Assembly (NCBI RefSeq): GCF_030867145.1
Contig: NC_134417.1
Coordinates: 8,285,577-8,349,576 of the forward strand
Length of the DNA stretch: 64,000 nucleotides
Direction: 5' to 3'
Source: Opisthocomus hoazin
Lineage: Eukaryota; Chordata; Aves; Opisthocomiformes; Opisthocomidae
Position numbers and translations under genes: made by a program. The notes beneath the pieces are model-generated. The model was not told where the DNA came from. It did not search any database and was given only the letters and a program-made list of their open reading frames with translations. Positions 38,973-52,900 of the stretch are shown here, in pieces. How positions within the stretch are numbered: the first letter of the stretch is position 1; each line of letters opens with the position of its first letter.

Positions 38973-41900
38973 ACTCTTGGAAATGGCCTATTTAGAACAA
39001 GTTATTAAACTTAATTACAAGCACTTATCCTGTCCTTTTAAAATGGGCAGTGGCATAAAGTACTCAACCCCCCCAACCAAAAAAACAAAATCAGAAAACC
39101 CACAAAACTTCTTCAGTTCCCAAAGGCCATTTTGCAAAGTAAAACATGAAAACACTAAGAATTATTTGGAATAAGGAATATGAAATTTTCAATTACAACC
39201 AGGGCAATGTTGTTTGGGCCAACACCATCAGCATGGCCGTCTATCTACAGATCAAGGACTGGAAAGCTGTTTTAGAGGCTACTGGACAGATAATATCTGT
39301 TACATAAAGGCAAAGATCAACCTTCATCTTTCATACAGTATTCATTAGTCTGTTCAGATAGTCCATAATACAGCCCAAACAGCAAAAAGATTAGCTGCAA
39401 GAAGGCATTACTTGTTTAAAATTTTAACACAATTAGTCAAACTTCTTCATTTCAAACCCTCTATGTATTTATCTGAGTCTAAATAGATCCCTGAGACAAA
39501 GAAGTTCCAATGGTATGCAACAAAATGTTATGCTTCTGTTAAAGCTAGGTGAAAACAGCGTGGAAATGAAGCTAGTTTACCTCATTATCAGTATGTGCTT
39601 CAACTGTACCGGGTCACAGCCTTGCCCACATGTACCAACACTTCTGTAATTGATTCCTACAAGTCCTCATATGCTATGGTTTCCAGTTCCATTTAAATGC
39701 AGATGTGGACTAATGGAAGGGCTGCATTATTTGTGAACAGAAACTCAGGGAACATATTACTTGCCTATTCAGTGATCTGAATGCTTTTATTCTTTTCCTT
39801 AACAGCCTTTATTTTGTTGTGTGTATTTTTATTTTTTTTAATTTAAACAACATGGGTTTTTTTCCACGCTCTGTTAAAAGAGGAAGGGGAAAAGAGCTAA
39901 TTATATCTGAACTGAAGTGTAACCACGGCCCTATTAAATAGGTAGCAGTTATGGGCTATTGATCGCAGTTCACAGGAAAAGCTTGTCATGTAGTGTCAAG
40001 AGGTTAATGTAATTACAAGAGCGGGCAGCAGGATCAGCTGTGTCCTCGAATAGGCGAATAACTAAAAGCTGCTTTAGAGACACATAATGTTGTCAAAGCA
40101 TAAATAATTCATCCCAGCATTTGAGAAGAAATTACTGCTCCGTTCCAGCGTATTATTCAGCCATTAAAATCCTGCCCTTGTAAAGTCTTTTGATGTAGCC
40201 ATATTTTCAGTTCTAAGAGCAGTTTTGGAGCATTCAGCTTTTATTAAGCCTTATATTGTGCAGTTTTCAAAGTATTAAAAAGGATATGAAATAGACTTAC
40301 AATTTGTTTAATAACTGCATTGCGATTCAGATAAGAGGGAGAGAGCTGTGTGGATTTATGGAGTGCCTACGCAGCACGAAGAGGCAGCCGTGGCATGATG
40401 TGATGGAATTTTTAACTCCCCTAATCTGGACAGAATTAAACGGGCTTCAGCTATTTACTAGCATTGATAGCTGCAGCAGTCTTCACAGCATTTTGCGACC
40501 CATTTCTCAAGAGACAGCTAAGTAGGAGAGCCACGTATCAGTGTGCCCAGCTATTCTCCTGTTACAGCCTCTTGACTTCAGCTCTTCACTTGTGCTTATT
40601 AAAGTGTGTAGCAATTTGATATTGAATGGCTTCCACTCTTTGCATTCGTAGCCTGAAATCTGTCTTGCTGCTGGTTTCAATGTCTACGGTTGCCCACATT
40701 TATTGTCAGGGGTTATGGTGTTAATATACATTAAATTACAAGAAAAAGACCCTAAGTAAATACTTCTCTACCAGACTACGGCTAGCCCCATGCAGACGGG
40801 TAGTTTGGTGGAATGGCTGAAAAGAGAGAGGAAGGACGGGGTGTTACAAGGAATTGCTCCCTCCTCAACCCTCCCGTCCCCATACTAAGATAATCTGATG
40901 TTCGGACACTTCTGTTACACAGCCAAAGCCCCCAGACTGCCCTTTGCTAATAATTCCTAAACAAAATTCCCAGATAACATTTGCAAATAAAAGAGAGCTT
41001 TGCGGTCTCAAACCATCTATTCACAAACTTAGGGTTGCTGTGACTTTAACCACTCATGAAAAACAAAAAAAAGTGGAATCTGAATATACAATTTTCATGT
41101 CTCTGATTATTTTTCATTTTAATATTCAAACAGAAAAACAATTGCTTGTTTGAGAACAGACTAATCAGTTAAGAGCTTTAAGGAGAAGGGATATGGGTTG
41201 ACAGGCAAAACAGGCTTTCATTTCAGGCTGACCAAAAGCAAAGTCACCCTCCACACCGCCCCTGCAATCAGGCTCTCCCCACCATAATTATTTGTCTTAC
41301 TCTCCTGCTAGAGTCTAGTCCCCATCCTTCTCCTGCCCACAAATATGGCTAGAGCTGGAAAGCCACAGCTGGAGACAGGAGCTTTGCCCTCCCCTCTGCT
41401 AACAGTGCTTCTGCAAGAACATTGCCAATATTATGAAGTCTATAGTGAGCTTTCCCATAATGATGGCTGTGGGCCACTGTTCATTTCTCACGAAACAGCA
41501 GGCTGTATTTGGTATACAATTACAGAAAACAATCATAGAATGAAATATTATAAGCTCTTAGATACTACAGTGATTGGCAGCAGTCTCACAAAGAAAGGAA
41601 TAAATAGTTATAAAGTCAGTGCATGAAAAAAAGGAAAATAAAAAACACAAACTAAAGCAAAGCTGAGAAGAACACAACTGCACGAAGTAGCAGCTTAGAA
41701 ACAATTTCAGGGGAAAGGTTCACCAGCAGAGGAAAAAATACAGAGAAAACATAAAGAAAGCAAAAGAAGTATGGATTCTCCATTATCTTCTGCCTTTTGA
41801 AAGCTCTTAAACCACTGTCCTGGTATAGCAGTTACCTCCTGGCTTATTTTAAAAAAATAAAAAACAAGTGAAGTCTTTCCAGAAACTGCTATTCTAATTT

Positions 41901-44900
41901 TGAATCAACTTTTGAACAGGATGTCCCCAAAAGTTAGACATTTTGATAACAGCACCCAGAGATCACATTTCTATGAAAAATAAGGGCTAGTTTTTATCCA
42001 GTCACTTCTTTCCAACAACAAAAAGTAAACACATTTTCAGGAAAAAGACTCAGACCAAGCAAATTGGTCCTCACCATGAATACCCTCTTCTTTGAACCAT
42101 GTATATACTGCTTTTCTGTGTCTACTTCCCGTGCACTAGCGTACGGATGTTTGCTGTGTTGTGAGGGGAGTTTATCTTGGCTTTGTGTGTATCTGTACAG
42201 TGTTGACAGTGGGATTTTTCTGTTTCTTGTGCTATTTCGTTCAGAGCCTGAGGAAAAGAGCTAAGTTTTTTCCTAAGGGAATTTGAGTTTAGTACCTTAA
42301 ATTCACCATACATGAGTAAGATAATTAGGAATGTGTCGATACTCTGTATACACAGGTTATGACTGCACATAGTTAAATAGAAGAGGAGGCATTTCTGAAA
42401 CTGCACAAACAAGCCTGAAGAGCAATCTAAATGCGGCTTTCTGATCGTTCAAAAATTACAAACCATGGAAAAAACATAAAAGATGCAAAAACAGGAGCTT
42501 TAAGCTGTTTTCCTGTCCCTTAGGGTTTGTGTGGCCTTGCGGTAGCTCTGAAATCACCTCAGTGTGCACAGGGACAGCTAAAGGGCAGTCCCGTGTTGAC
42601 TCCATCAGGTGGAGATTTAATCCAGCTGAGGACTGTGCTTTTTGTCATTCCTGTCCTTAAATCTCATCATGCCTGGTTCACTCCGCTGGCCTGGTTCACA
42701 CCTTACAGTACTCTCTGGCTTCCTTGAACTTATCCTGCGATAAGCACGGATAAGCACTTGCTTCCTATGCATAACACATAGTAAAAACAAGGTCTATGCA
42801 TGTGCTGCTGTGTATTGTTAACAGTAGCTCAGTTGTCTACCATGACTATGTGAAAACACATTATTCACTGTCACAGGTTGGACATAAACCCAAACCCTTC
42901 TTAGGAAACAAGCCAAGACCTGAAATTTTCACCTGGCTTGAATTTGAAAATTTGGCAATTCACCAGTTTTGAATAATGTCTGTGAAAAAACATAAACTAC
43001 TAAAATTAGACAAAGGCTTGTTCAGAAAGCTTTTGACAATTTTTCCAGAAAGCTATTTCCACGTTTCTAGTTCATTAAGCAGCCTGAACCCCATCCCTCC
43101 TGCAGGGGAGCACCGCCTGAGATGAGTTGTTTTACTGCTAAGAGATTCACTGGGTGACTGAATGAAATAACACACAGGTTAAAATCTTTCTTCTTTTGAA
43201 GACAATGATAAAACTCCCAGTGGGGCTGGGATTTAACTTGAGGATTACAGCTGCTGTGAATCAATCCTCTACCAGCTTTAGAGGAGTTAGGCCAATTAAC
43301 ACCAGCCAAGGGCACAGCCCTTTCATTGTACCCAGAAAGCAATAATATCCATTATTGTTTTTCCCAGCCAGCACTCTGGCATGCTTCTTCACCACAATTT
43401 CCCCTCCATCTCCCACCTTTTCCAGTTACCCAGTTCTGGCACTTCACTTGCAGAGCACTCTGAACCCTTGAAAATATATGCTTTCTAAAAAGTAATAGAA
43501 ATAAAAATGTTTGGATTTTTGCTTTCTCAGGAATCTGCTTTATTCATATGCAATTAAAACAAAGATAAAAAGTAATCTCTTTATCTTCAGCGAGGAAGGA
43601 GCTGGGCATTTTAAAATATACAAATCAAGTGAAATAACAGCACAGACTGCCAGCCCCAGATCAGCTGTGCATGTAGGGACATAGGCATCACATTACAAAC
43701 ATCCGCTTCACATCGCAGGCCACATCCAGGAACTTCTTGGGTCTGTTGCCCATGTTCTGAACTTTTTAACACACAACAGAATTCGCATCCTTAGATTATC
43801 TTTTGTTTCAATAATTACCAAATACAGTTATGCGGATTTAAGTCATCAGAACAGGGTGAACTTTGTTAATTTGTGACTTCACTTTTCATTATGACAGCTC
43901 TAAAAATGAGCAAATTCTCCTCTTTGAAAAACTTTGTAACTTTCTCTTTTCCACATTTTTGTGATATAAATTTTTCTTCTGTTCCTCTTCCCCCTCCTTT
44001 TTCTTGGCTTCATTTTTGTTTCCCAGCCTGGCTGTAGATCTGCTCCAGCTGCCTACTTCTACTTTCAAACTCTTCACAGCCTGGAGCCCAGGCTGAAGCA
44101 AAGACAACCTCCCCATTCACCAGGGCTGCACAGATTTATACCTGCTTACGATGCTTGGTCTGAGCTAAAGTGCTGTAAGACAAACTGCGCTAGCTCTGCG
44201 CTGTTTCACACTAGGAAAACCCCATCTTTAGGGCTGCTTCGCACTTCTAGAAATCTGGACCTTATAATATGAACTGGGCTTTTCAGTTTTGTGTGTTTTT
44301 CTTTCAAATTATGGTTTCTCACTGAGGAACTTTGATCGATTCAGGCAACATAAAAAAAACCCCCATGCAGCTCAGCTGCCCAGTCACACATTGAATTTCT
44401 AATAGCCATGAATCAAAGAGGAGAGTTCATGAGCTGAATGCTTGGCTGTACTCTTCAGCAAATCCATTAAAGTGAGTCAGTTTAGTTTACAACATGATAT
44501 ATAAACAAAAAGAGCAACACCATATATATATCTCACATATCATCTACAAATGAGCATACAACTGAAATGCAGCTGCTTTAACTGGGTTCCACTTGAACCA
44601 AAGCCCCAGTACGCAACACCGAGACCAAAAAGAAAAGAAAAAGCTGCAAAATGAAACAAATGAAGCAATGCAGCTCCTATCCCACCAGCCCAATGTTGCC
44701 CTAGGTGAATACTCAACTGCAAGTCACCTCATCTATGCGGATAAATGCTAGTCCATGCGGTTATGTATGGAAGAGGCATGGGGTTTTTCGCACAGACTCA
44801 GACATTACAATGAACACAATTTGCTTACAAATAAGACCTCCAGTTGCTCAATTTAAGATTCCATATGCTGTTCCTGCTGATAATGAGATAAACCAACATG

Positions 44901-47884
44901 TCATTCCGATTCAAAAAGGTAAGCTTATAAATCCATGGAAATCCCTTTTTAATCCAGGCAGAAAGGGCTTAGCACTAGTATAAGTTTGTTTGACAGTCAA
45001 TAAAAATTACAACCAATAAGGAAAATGGTGGATGAACAAAATAATTCTATTTCAGCAAGAAAATAAGACTTAGTGTTATAAAAATCATCTGGTGACTTGT
45101 CCTGTGCTAGGCAGCCGTTTGGGTTACGTGAATACTTGGAATTGCCTGGACAGTCCTGTGGCTGTTGACAATAACACCCACAGCTTCTCAGTCACGCACA
45201 AGGGGCAAATTCGTCCTCAGAGCACAAAGCACTTCTATAGGAACGCGCATGATGTTCCACAACTACTTTCTTTGTGAAAAAAGGGAGGTAACATTCCAGC
45301 ACCCAGCAGCACATTGTCTTTATTTCCTCAATAATTTACGTAAAGCTGCTTTTGATTTATTCCTGAAATATGCTTATATCTGCATTAGATACTGTAGTGA
45401 TGCTCTCTGGATGTGTGTCATTATGGCAAGCACAAGCCTCTCCAGTCCTGTAATGAGAGTGGGGCTGCCAGGAAATCACAGTGCATTCAGGATATAGGAA
45501 AACGGAAAATCCTTTCACCAGTGGCAATTTAAGAGTGAGGGATGAGGGGGTTTTAATCGTGGAAAAGAAACAAAACCAACATAAGTCAAGCTGTAGAATA
45601 GGAAGTACAAATGATTTGGGATGAGTATAAGCAGGAAGCAATCAAAAAAACAATAAATCCGAACTTTGTCAGACAAACTTTGACTTCAGGTTGTCCGTGT
45701 CAAGAATGAGTGCACTGAGGGACTGAAGACCCAAGCACGGCTGAAGAAACCCAGTACTGGCACTGCTAATAACAATGTGTGGAGTAATTATCAGGTAATG
45801 TCATTTTTCAAATGAAAGCATGCAGGTTTCTTGAGAGAGAAGGAGAATTTCAGGTAAAACCTGCCAAGTATACCTAGTGACTCTGCCAACAGTCCAGACT
45901 AGGCCTTTGCTTTATTTATTGCTTTATCTGGTTTCTTTGATCAACGCAATACAAAACTGAGTTCAGGCCTGGAACTGGCCGCATGCACTTCTGGAACACA
46001 AACCAATTCCTTTCAGCTTTTCTTCCTCCACTGTGAGTAACAAAGGCTTGTTTCAGTTGGCTCAGTGTTTGACAACAATTAACTTTGGGAGAAGGGAATG
46101 GAGACCATATAATTCTTCAACAAACTGCAACATTATAACCTGAAAAAAAAAAGCCCCTGCTTTCAGTGACTATACCTACACACACAAACTTTGCATGATT
46201 TTGCAGGTGTTTCTGATTTAAGCCACACTTTTTTGTTGTATGCTGCTTTCCCCCACCCCTTTCGTAAGCAAATGACAAGCTAAAGTCTTGCTATGATACA
46301 AAACATACCCGCTGCAAAAGCACCAGCCAAGGCATCGATCTGTTGCTCCCCAGCTTCTGAGCTGAGAAACACTGTCGCTTGGGATGCCCCGGGATGTGCA
46401 GGACTCGGGTGCAGCCCTGGCTGAGCCTGGAAGCACGCTGTGGTCACGAAGGGAATGCTCCGCTTCCACAATTAATTCACATAGAGACAGCACTTGCATC
46501 TCCTGGTAACGTAACAACTCCTAGCCCTGCCTCCCAGCCCAAAGAGGAAAAAATGACCTCGTATCCTCAGGGGACTGGCTCCTTTTGAGTTCCTTCTCCC
46601 CGTTCAAGCGGCTGCTGACTAGCTGGGGAGCCAAGAGCACAGGAGCACAGTAATTGTGGCTTGCAATTGAAAGAGATGCCCAGCGCTGGGCTACACCTTG
46701 GATAATTTCCACAGCCAGCAAAGGCTAAATACACAATGACCACTGGTGGTTTTATGCACCTTGCAAAGGATATGCTGAGGGCAGCCAGTTGCATTTGCCT
46801 CGGAAGCAAAAATAACGTAGCTGAAGTCAGGGGAGCAAAAAAAATGCAGTGTCAGTAGTGTATTTGCCTTTTCTTTTTAACCAGACTGCCCCTATGCACA
46901 CATCAAAAGTGGCCCCAGAGACAGAATTTTACCAACCCAGTCTACCATTTTAACATGTAAGCCGTCCCACCCGAAGCTCAGGGACAGATTGGTGTGACTT
47001 ACTTATGTTCTTTTGAAAGAATAAATAGAGTTTTTTTTAGTAAAATGTTCCCAAGATATTTCTTATTGTTATTAGAGAAAAGAGGCTGAACCAGAAAGAA
47101 GTCTATGCTTTACGGGGAAGGTGATTGCTCCCAGGGACTCTGATCACTCGTGGCAAAAATTCCCACAAGTTCAGAAGCGTTTTTTAAATTGTTCTCCATC
47201 CATCCCATGAGAGCCTTGGTCCCAGCCCATCACCAGACACGGCTGAAAGCCGAGAGTGATGAGCAAGTCCTGCTGATTGAGGGCTTGTACCTCTGGTGGG
47301 AGCTGAGTCACCTGCTGACAGGTTACTTTGTGTCATACCAAAAGCATCCCTGTGTATTATGCACATTCATTGCCAGCTGGAGTTGTCCTACTGTGTTGAA
47401 AATAAACAATAATGATATTAATGATTTGCCCTAGAACACACACTGGCAGCAGCACTGCTGTGGAAATCATACTTCAGTGCCTGACAGGGCCATTTTCAGT
47501 TGTGCAAGTAGCAGTAGTTGCCAGCAAAGTAAAAATGCCAGTAAAAAATCTGACACTGGTATTAGACAGCCTATCTGATTGTCTCCTAAGGGTGGTCCTG
47601 GGAGAGGTAATCCCAGTGAGCTTACGGTGACATCCTCCAGAGCAATCTCTCGCACACCGGCAGGCTTGGCGTGTCAGTACCGTGCCAGACGTAACTTCAG
47701 CAGCTGTCTTCAGCACTAGCTCCACCAGAGAGATAGGGGTGGACCAGCGGTGAGAGCAGAGCTGCGGTGCTCAGCGCTGCACTGCAACAGTCAGCAAGAA
47801 CAAAGCTCTCATCCTGCGCGTGTGGGTGTACGAGGCAGTTTCACGTACACATAGATACAGATGGACTTTGTACTACCTTGTTGG
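38973..47884. other. Intergenic, no gene seen (enhancer candidate inside)
   Basis: Apart from the motif-dense block at 39,780-40,720, this is AT-rich non-coding sequence without interspersed repeats that I can recognise. No open frame exceeds about 110 codons, and none has recognisable homology. Confidence 0.65.
39780..40720. promoter_or_regulatory. Candidate developmental enhancer (motif-dense non-coding block)
   Basis: The block has no credible reading frame and no repeat. It is dense in homeodomain-type cores: agctaattatatc near 39,895, ggttaatgtaattacaag near 40,003, cataaataattcat near 40,100, aagaaattactg near 40,126, and cgtattattcag near 40,150. It also has an ATTGATCG site near 39,957. 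Its texture (AT-rich, balanced, free of simple repeats) resembles vertebrate conserved non-coding elements. It lies about 20 kb from the EPHA4 stop, in what would be the EPHA4 regulatory domain. Conservation could not be measured here. Confidence 0.3.
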
Positions 47885-49908
47885 GATGAAAGGAGCCTCT
47901 AATAAAGGAGGCAGGAGATCCACATGGTTGAACAAGGAGCTTTTAGCGGAGATCAGGTGGAAGAGAAAGGTCCATGGAATGTGGAAAGAGGGGCAGGCCA
48001 CTTGGGAAGAGTACAGGAATGTGGTCAGAGCGTGCAGGGATGCGACAAGGAAGGCCAAGGCCCACCTGGAATTGAAGCTGGCAAGGGATGTCAAAAACAA
48101 CAAGAAGGGCTTATTCAACTACACCAGCAGCAAAAGGAAGGCTAGGGACAATGTGGGGCCGCTGCTGAATGAGGCGGGTGTCTTGGTGATGGAGGACACA
48201 GAGAAGGCAGAGCTACTGAATGCCTTCTTTGTTTCAGTCTTCAGTGCCAAGGCAGGCCCTCAGGAATCCCAGGCCCCGGAGGTAAGAGAGGAACCCCACA
48301 GACAGGATGATTCTTCCTTGGTCGAGGAGGACTGCATGAGGGATCGCATGAGCAATCTGGACACCCACAAATCCATGGGCCCCGATGGAATGCATCCACG
48401 AGTGCTGAGGCAGCTGGCAGATGTCATTGCTGAGCCACTCTCCATCATCTTTGAGAGGTCCTGGAGGACAGGAGAGGTGCCCGAGGACTGGAGAAAGGCC
48501 AATGTCATTACACTCTTCAAAAAGGGCAAGAAGGAGGACCCAGGGAACTACAGGCCAGTCAGCCTCACCTCCATCCCGGGAAAGGTGATGGAGCAGCTTA
48601 TCCTGGAGGTCATCATCAAGCAAGTGGAGGAAAAGAAGGTTATCAGGAGTAGTCAGCATGGATTCACCAAGGTGAAATCACGCCTGACCAATCTGATAGA
48701 TTTCTACGAGGTCATGACTGGCTAGGTAGACAAGGGGAGAGTCGTGGATGTTGTCTACCTAGACTTCAGCAAGGCTTTCAACACTGTCTCCCATAACATC
48801 CTCCTAGGGAAGCTCAGGAAGTGTGGGCTGGACGAGTGGTCGGTGAGGTGGATTGAGAACTGGCTGAATGGCAGAACTTAGAGGTTTGTCATCAGCGGCA
48901 CTGAGTCTAGTTGGAGGCCAGTAACGAGTGGTGTCCCTCAGGGGTCAGTACTGGGCCCAGTCTTGTTTAACTTCTTCATCAACGACCTGGATGAACAGTT
49001 AGAGTGTACCCTCAGCAAGTTTGCTGATGACACCAAACTGGGAGGAGTGGTGGATACACTAGCAGGCTGTGCTGCCATTCAGCGAGACCTGGACAGGATG
49101 AAAAGTTGGGCAGAGAGGAACCTGATGAGGTTCAACAAAGGCAAATGCAGGTTCCTGCACCTGGGCAGGAACAACCCCATGCATCAGTACAGGTCTGGGG
49201 CAGACCTGCCGGAGAGCAGCTCTGCGTAGAGGGACCTGGGCGTCCTGGTGGATAATAGGTTAACCATGAGCCAGCAGTGTGCCCTGGCTGCCAAGAAGGC
49301 CAATGGGATCCTGGGGTGCATCAAGAAGAGTGTGGCCAGCAGGACGAGGGAGGTTCTCCTTCCCCTCTACACTGCCCTAGTGAGGCCTCATCTGGAGTAC
49401 TGTGTCCAGTTCTGGGCTCCCCACTTCAAGAAAGATGAGGAGCTACTGGAGAGAGTCCAGCGGAGGGCTATGAGGATGGTGAGGGGACTGGAGCATCTCT
49501 CCTATGAGGAAAGGCTGAGGGAGCTGGGCTTGTTCAGCCTGAAGAAGAGAAGGCTGCGAGGGGACTTAATAAATGCTTATAAATATCTCAAGGGTGGGTG
49601 TCAGGAGGATGGGGCCAGCCTCTTTTCAGTGGTGCCCAGCGACAGGACAAGGGGCAATGGGCACAAACTGAAGCACAGGAAGTTCCATCTGAACATGAGG
49701 AAGAACTTCTTCCCTCTGAGGGTGACAGAGCACTGGAACAGGCTGCCCAGGGAGGTTGTGGAGTCTCCTTCTCTGGAGATATTCAAGACCCGCCTGGACA
49801 CGGTCCTGTGCAGCCTGCTGTAGGAGACCCTGCTTCGGCAGGGGGGTTGGACTAGATGACCCACAGAGGTCCCTTCCAACCCCGAACATTCTGTGATTCT
49901 GTGATTCT
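47885..49908 (+). mobile_element. CR1 LINE, 5'-truncated, about 2.0 kb
   Basis: This is the longest CR1 copy in the window. It starts inside ORF2, just before a KGGRR-type segment that follows the endonuclease domain, so the 5' UTR, ORF1 and endonuclease are missing. It ends at the CR1 tail (gaacattctgtgattctgtgattct). The last 0.4 kb is nearly identical to the copies at 14.4, 18.0, 22.5 and 38.5 kb, which marks all of them as one young subfamily. CR1 elements usually insert without target-site duplications and are usually 5'-truncated, as here. The left boundary is uncertain by about 10 bp. Confidence 0.93.
47890..49823 (+). pseudogene. CR1 ORF2 remnant (reverse transcriptase), three in-frame stops
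   Basis: One reading frame runs through the whole element, interrupted only by TAG at 48,723, TAG at 48,879 and TAG at 49,227, with no frameshift. RT landmarks are visible: GPDGMHPRVLR near 48,378; NYRPVSLTSIPGK near 48,546; QHGF near 48,654; motif A YLDFSKAFN at 48,756-48,782; [11 protein letters not shown] at 48,927-48,959; and the catalytic FADD box at 49,020-49,031. In motif A the second conserved Asp of the usual DFSKAFD is Asn (codon 48,780). After the RT comes the CR1 C-terminal region ending in TVLCSLL. The frame cannot make a full ORF2 protein, and the endonuclease is absent. Confidence 0.9.
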
Positions 49909-52900
49909 TTTGGAAACTCCATTGCCAGATGCTACCAGGCAATATGACACGAACTTTTTACTGGGAAAAACTCCTCAAACTCTTTTCAAAGGAACCATAA
50001 ACTTATTCCTCCCACCATTTAAATTGTTAGTAAGCAAGAGTAAAAAACCACTTAGTCTAATCCAGCACAGCTCTTGCACACCCATCTGTATATTTTGCTT
50101 ATAATATTCAGTACTATTGAATTCAAACACAGGTTTAACACATAACTTACAAGTTATTCCCAGAATTGAAACAGTTGTGTCGACTGCATTGGGTTTCAGA
50201 ATAGCTGCTGCATAGAAATGCCACAGTCAATCAATTAAGAAAGCTAAAAGTAGTCAGTCACCCACGGTTGATTGGATTTAGCAGTTGGTGAATGTTTTTT
50301 GTTCTTGGATCAACTACACCCACTTTCAACACTGATTAAAAATTTTTGATGATCTCTTCCACCTGTTCAGGACAATAAACAGGCTCCAAAGCTAATCAGC
50401 TCCAAAACTAATCACCTCCAAAATCCTGGGTAAGTAAAAAGTAGCTCTTAGCAGGCTGCCATGGCATGAAGACAAAAGCAGGTGAAAAGTGAAGCAATAC
50501 CTGTGTAAGACAAGTTTCTAGACATCAGTTTTTGAGGCCAGTAACACTTACAAAAGCAGTGTCCTCGGGGCACGGGAAGAGCGGAGATGCTGCCTGCAAA
50601 TATTGAGAGGCTGCCACTGGCTTGGGCTCTCCTCCCTGCTTCACCCAGTGCAGCAGGAAGCCACCACGCAAGCACACACAACGTGGAATGGCATCATCAT
50701 GAGTGAATCTCCAAAACTTGAAACAACAGAAACGGCACTGCTGGTACTTCTGAAAAAATAACATCCAGCTTATTGGGTTGCTTCCCCTCCATGAGGTGAG
50801 AGATCAGCAAAGTCAGCAAGACCCTGAATCCTGGCTCTGCCATTCCCATGGCTCCTCCAGGCAAAGCTGAGCTGCTGCTGCCCATTTACACACTTGGATG
50901 CTTGGGAGCATGTCGTGTCCGTGTGCGCCTGCCCAAGCCTGAAACTCATTTAATGGCAGAGGCGGCTGATTAGTTTTCTGTTTCTTTCCTCCATCTGCGG
51001 ATACCAGAGATCAAAAGTTGGTCAATGATACATAGATGTCCTGCCTCTTTAACAGCCATAGTGGAGCACCGTGAGAGAGCCTGCAATACGGACAAAAAAG
51101 GTCCCTGAGGATGCCGTGCTGCAATCCTAACCATTTGGCCAAACAAAACCCATCTGCCATCATAACATGAACCTGAAAACAAAGCTGACAAAGCGAGGAG
51201 TTGTGGGACTCCACAGAGACCTTCCTGTCTGTTGTTAGATACCTTTATTTTGTATTGCTAAACACATACTTCAAATATTTTTGTGAGTAATGGCTTACAT
51301 TAAAAAAATACAATAGACAAAAAGACCAACCTGAATGTGATATCACTACTTGAGTCATCACCAAAATGTGCTTTAAAATATATTTGCTGGTGAAAAATAT
51401 AAATAAAAATTACCTAAAGTTTCATGTAACATGTGAGCTAAGGACTAGGTCCTTAAGCTGACGCCAAGTCAGGGCAGTGCCAGTGAAGTCAGTTCACACC
51501 AACTGCAGGACCAGATCAACTCGTTTATCCTTATTTTCTTATTATTGTCAGTGTCACCTATCCTAGGCCTTTCACATTACGCTGCTTCAATCAACCCAGC
51601 AGCCTCTTTAATTGTGGATGAACACTGTCGTTCAATTTTTAACCTCACATTTTTTTCCAGAATCATTTTTTCCCAAGGGAGTTTTAACCAATTTTTCAAA
51701 AAGGTGAAAGCAAATGCTCTTTAATATTTGCCATATATCAAGAATCCGCAGGCTGGCAAGTGCCAGATAAGCTCTCAGACACAGATTAAATGAGATAAGC
51801 AGATGAGCCAGGCACTTCCCTGCTTCCCTGGGGATTGTCATGCTGAATTATTCGGTGTTGAGTTTCCAGGTGATCCCACTGGCACACAGCAATGAGGTGG
51901 TACCGAGCTCCACAGAACTTCTGAAAATTTGAGGCCAGAGTATTTAAGGGACTTCTGGATTTAAACCTACTGAAAACTCTATCCCTGATGCCTGCCCAGA
52001 TGTTTGCATCTTCAAAGCATGTGTGGCTCAGCCAGCCGCAGTTGCTGAACAGCCGAAATGCTGATGCTGTCCCAGAGCCAATGACCTTGCCCCAGCCTTC
52101 AAATGAGCAGGAGCTCAGAGAGCAGCTCCGAGGACAGGGGACACCCACCCCGTCCCCTCACTCACCGAATGACACTCCCGTATCTTTGACCCTGCTCAGG
52201 CCTGGCGACAGGAGGCCCAAGTCTGTTGCTGGTGAGAAGGCAAGGCATTACCCTTCATGAAAGCCACCATCCCAGTAACACTTGTACTGTGAGAGAAGGA
52301 CTGATTGCGAAGGCCACGAGAGGCAGGAAGGAGGAAGGGCCTGCAAGGGCAGGACCTGCCTCGGGCAGCTCTCGCAGGGGTGGGCTCAGGGCAGGGTTTG
52401 CTGCAGGCTCCAAGGTGTGAGAGGCACCAGAGCGGCACAGCAGGTCCTGCCACAGTGTTCCAAACTCTGAGCTTATATGGCTTCTCGCTGCGACGGCTGG
52501 CTTCTGAAATATCCCTCCCCCAGGTGACTATGATGGAGATGTTTTCGGAGCTTTGTCAGCAAGACACTTAACACAAGGCTGAAAATCCAGCTGGGAAGTG
52601 GGAGCTCGTTACACAAGCTGCTGCACCCCTTGGCTAAGCAGCTCCAAAGCGTCATTAAGCAGTTGGCAGTAGGTACCTACACGCACCTGTAATTGCCCAA
52701 CAGCCCTACGCTGCCCGGCCCTGAGACTCGAGCTATTGACCCCAGGGGACGCAAGTTTCCTTGGCAGAAATGGGAGAAGAGCAGGGTTGCTGACGGGGGT
52801 TTTGCTCTACAGAGCAGCGCTTTTCTTTAGATTTTAAAACAGTCCTCAAAAAACAAATACCAAAATGCCTCAGACCATTTAATTCCTTACAAGATTTTAT

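Noticed and set aside
48234..48659. 141-codon minus-strand frame within the CR1 element
   Set aside because: Antisense shadow of the CR1 reverse-transcriptase frame.
49598..49942. Overlapping frames on both strands at the CR1 3' end (also at 14.4, 18.1, 22.6 and 38.7 kb)
   Set aside because: Out-of-frame or antisense shadows of the conserved CR1 C-terminal frame; they recur because the repeat recurs.
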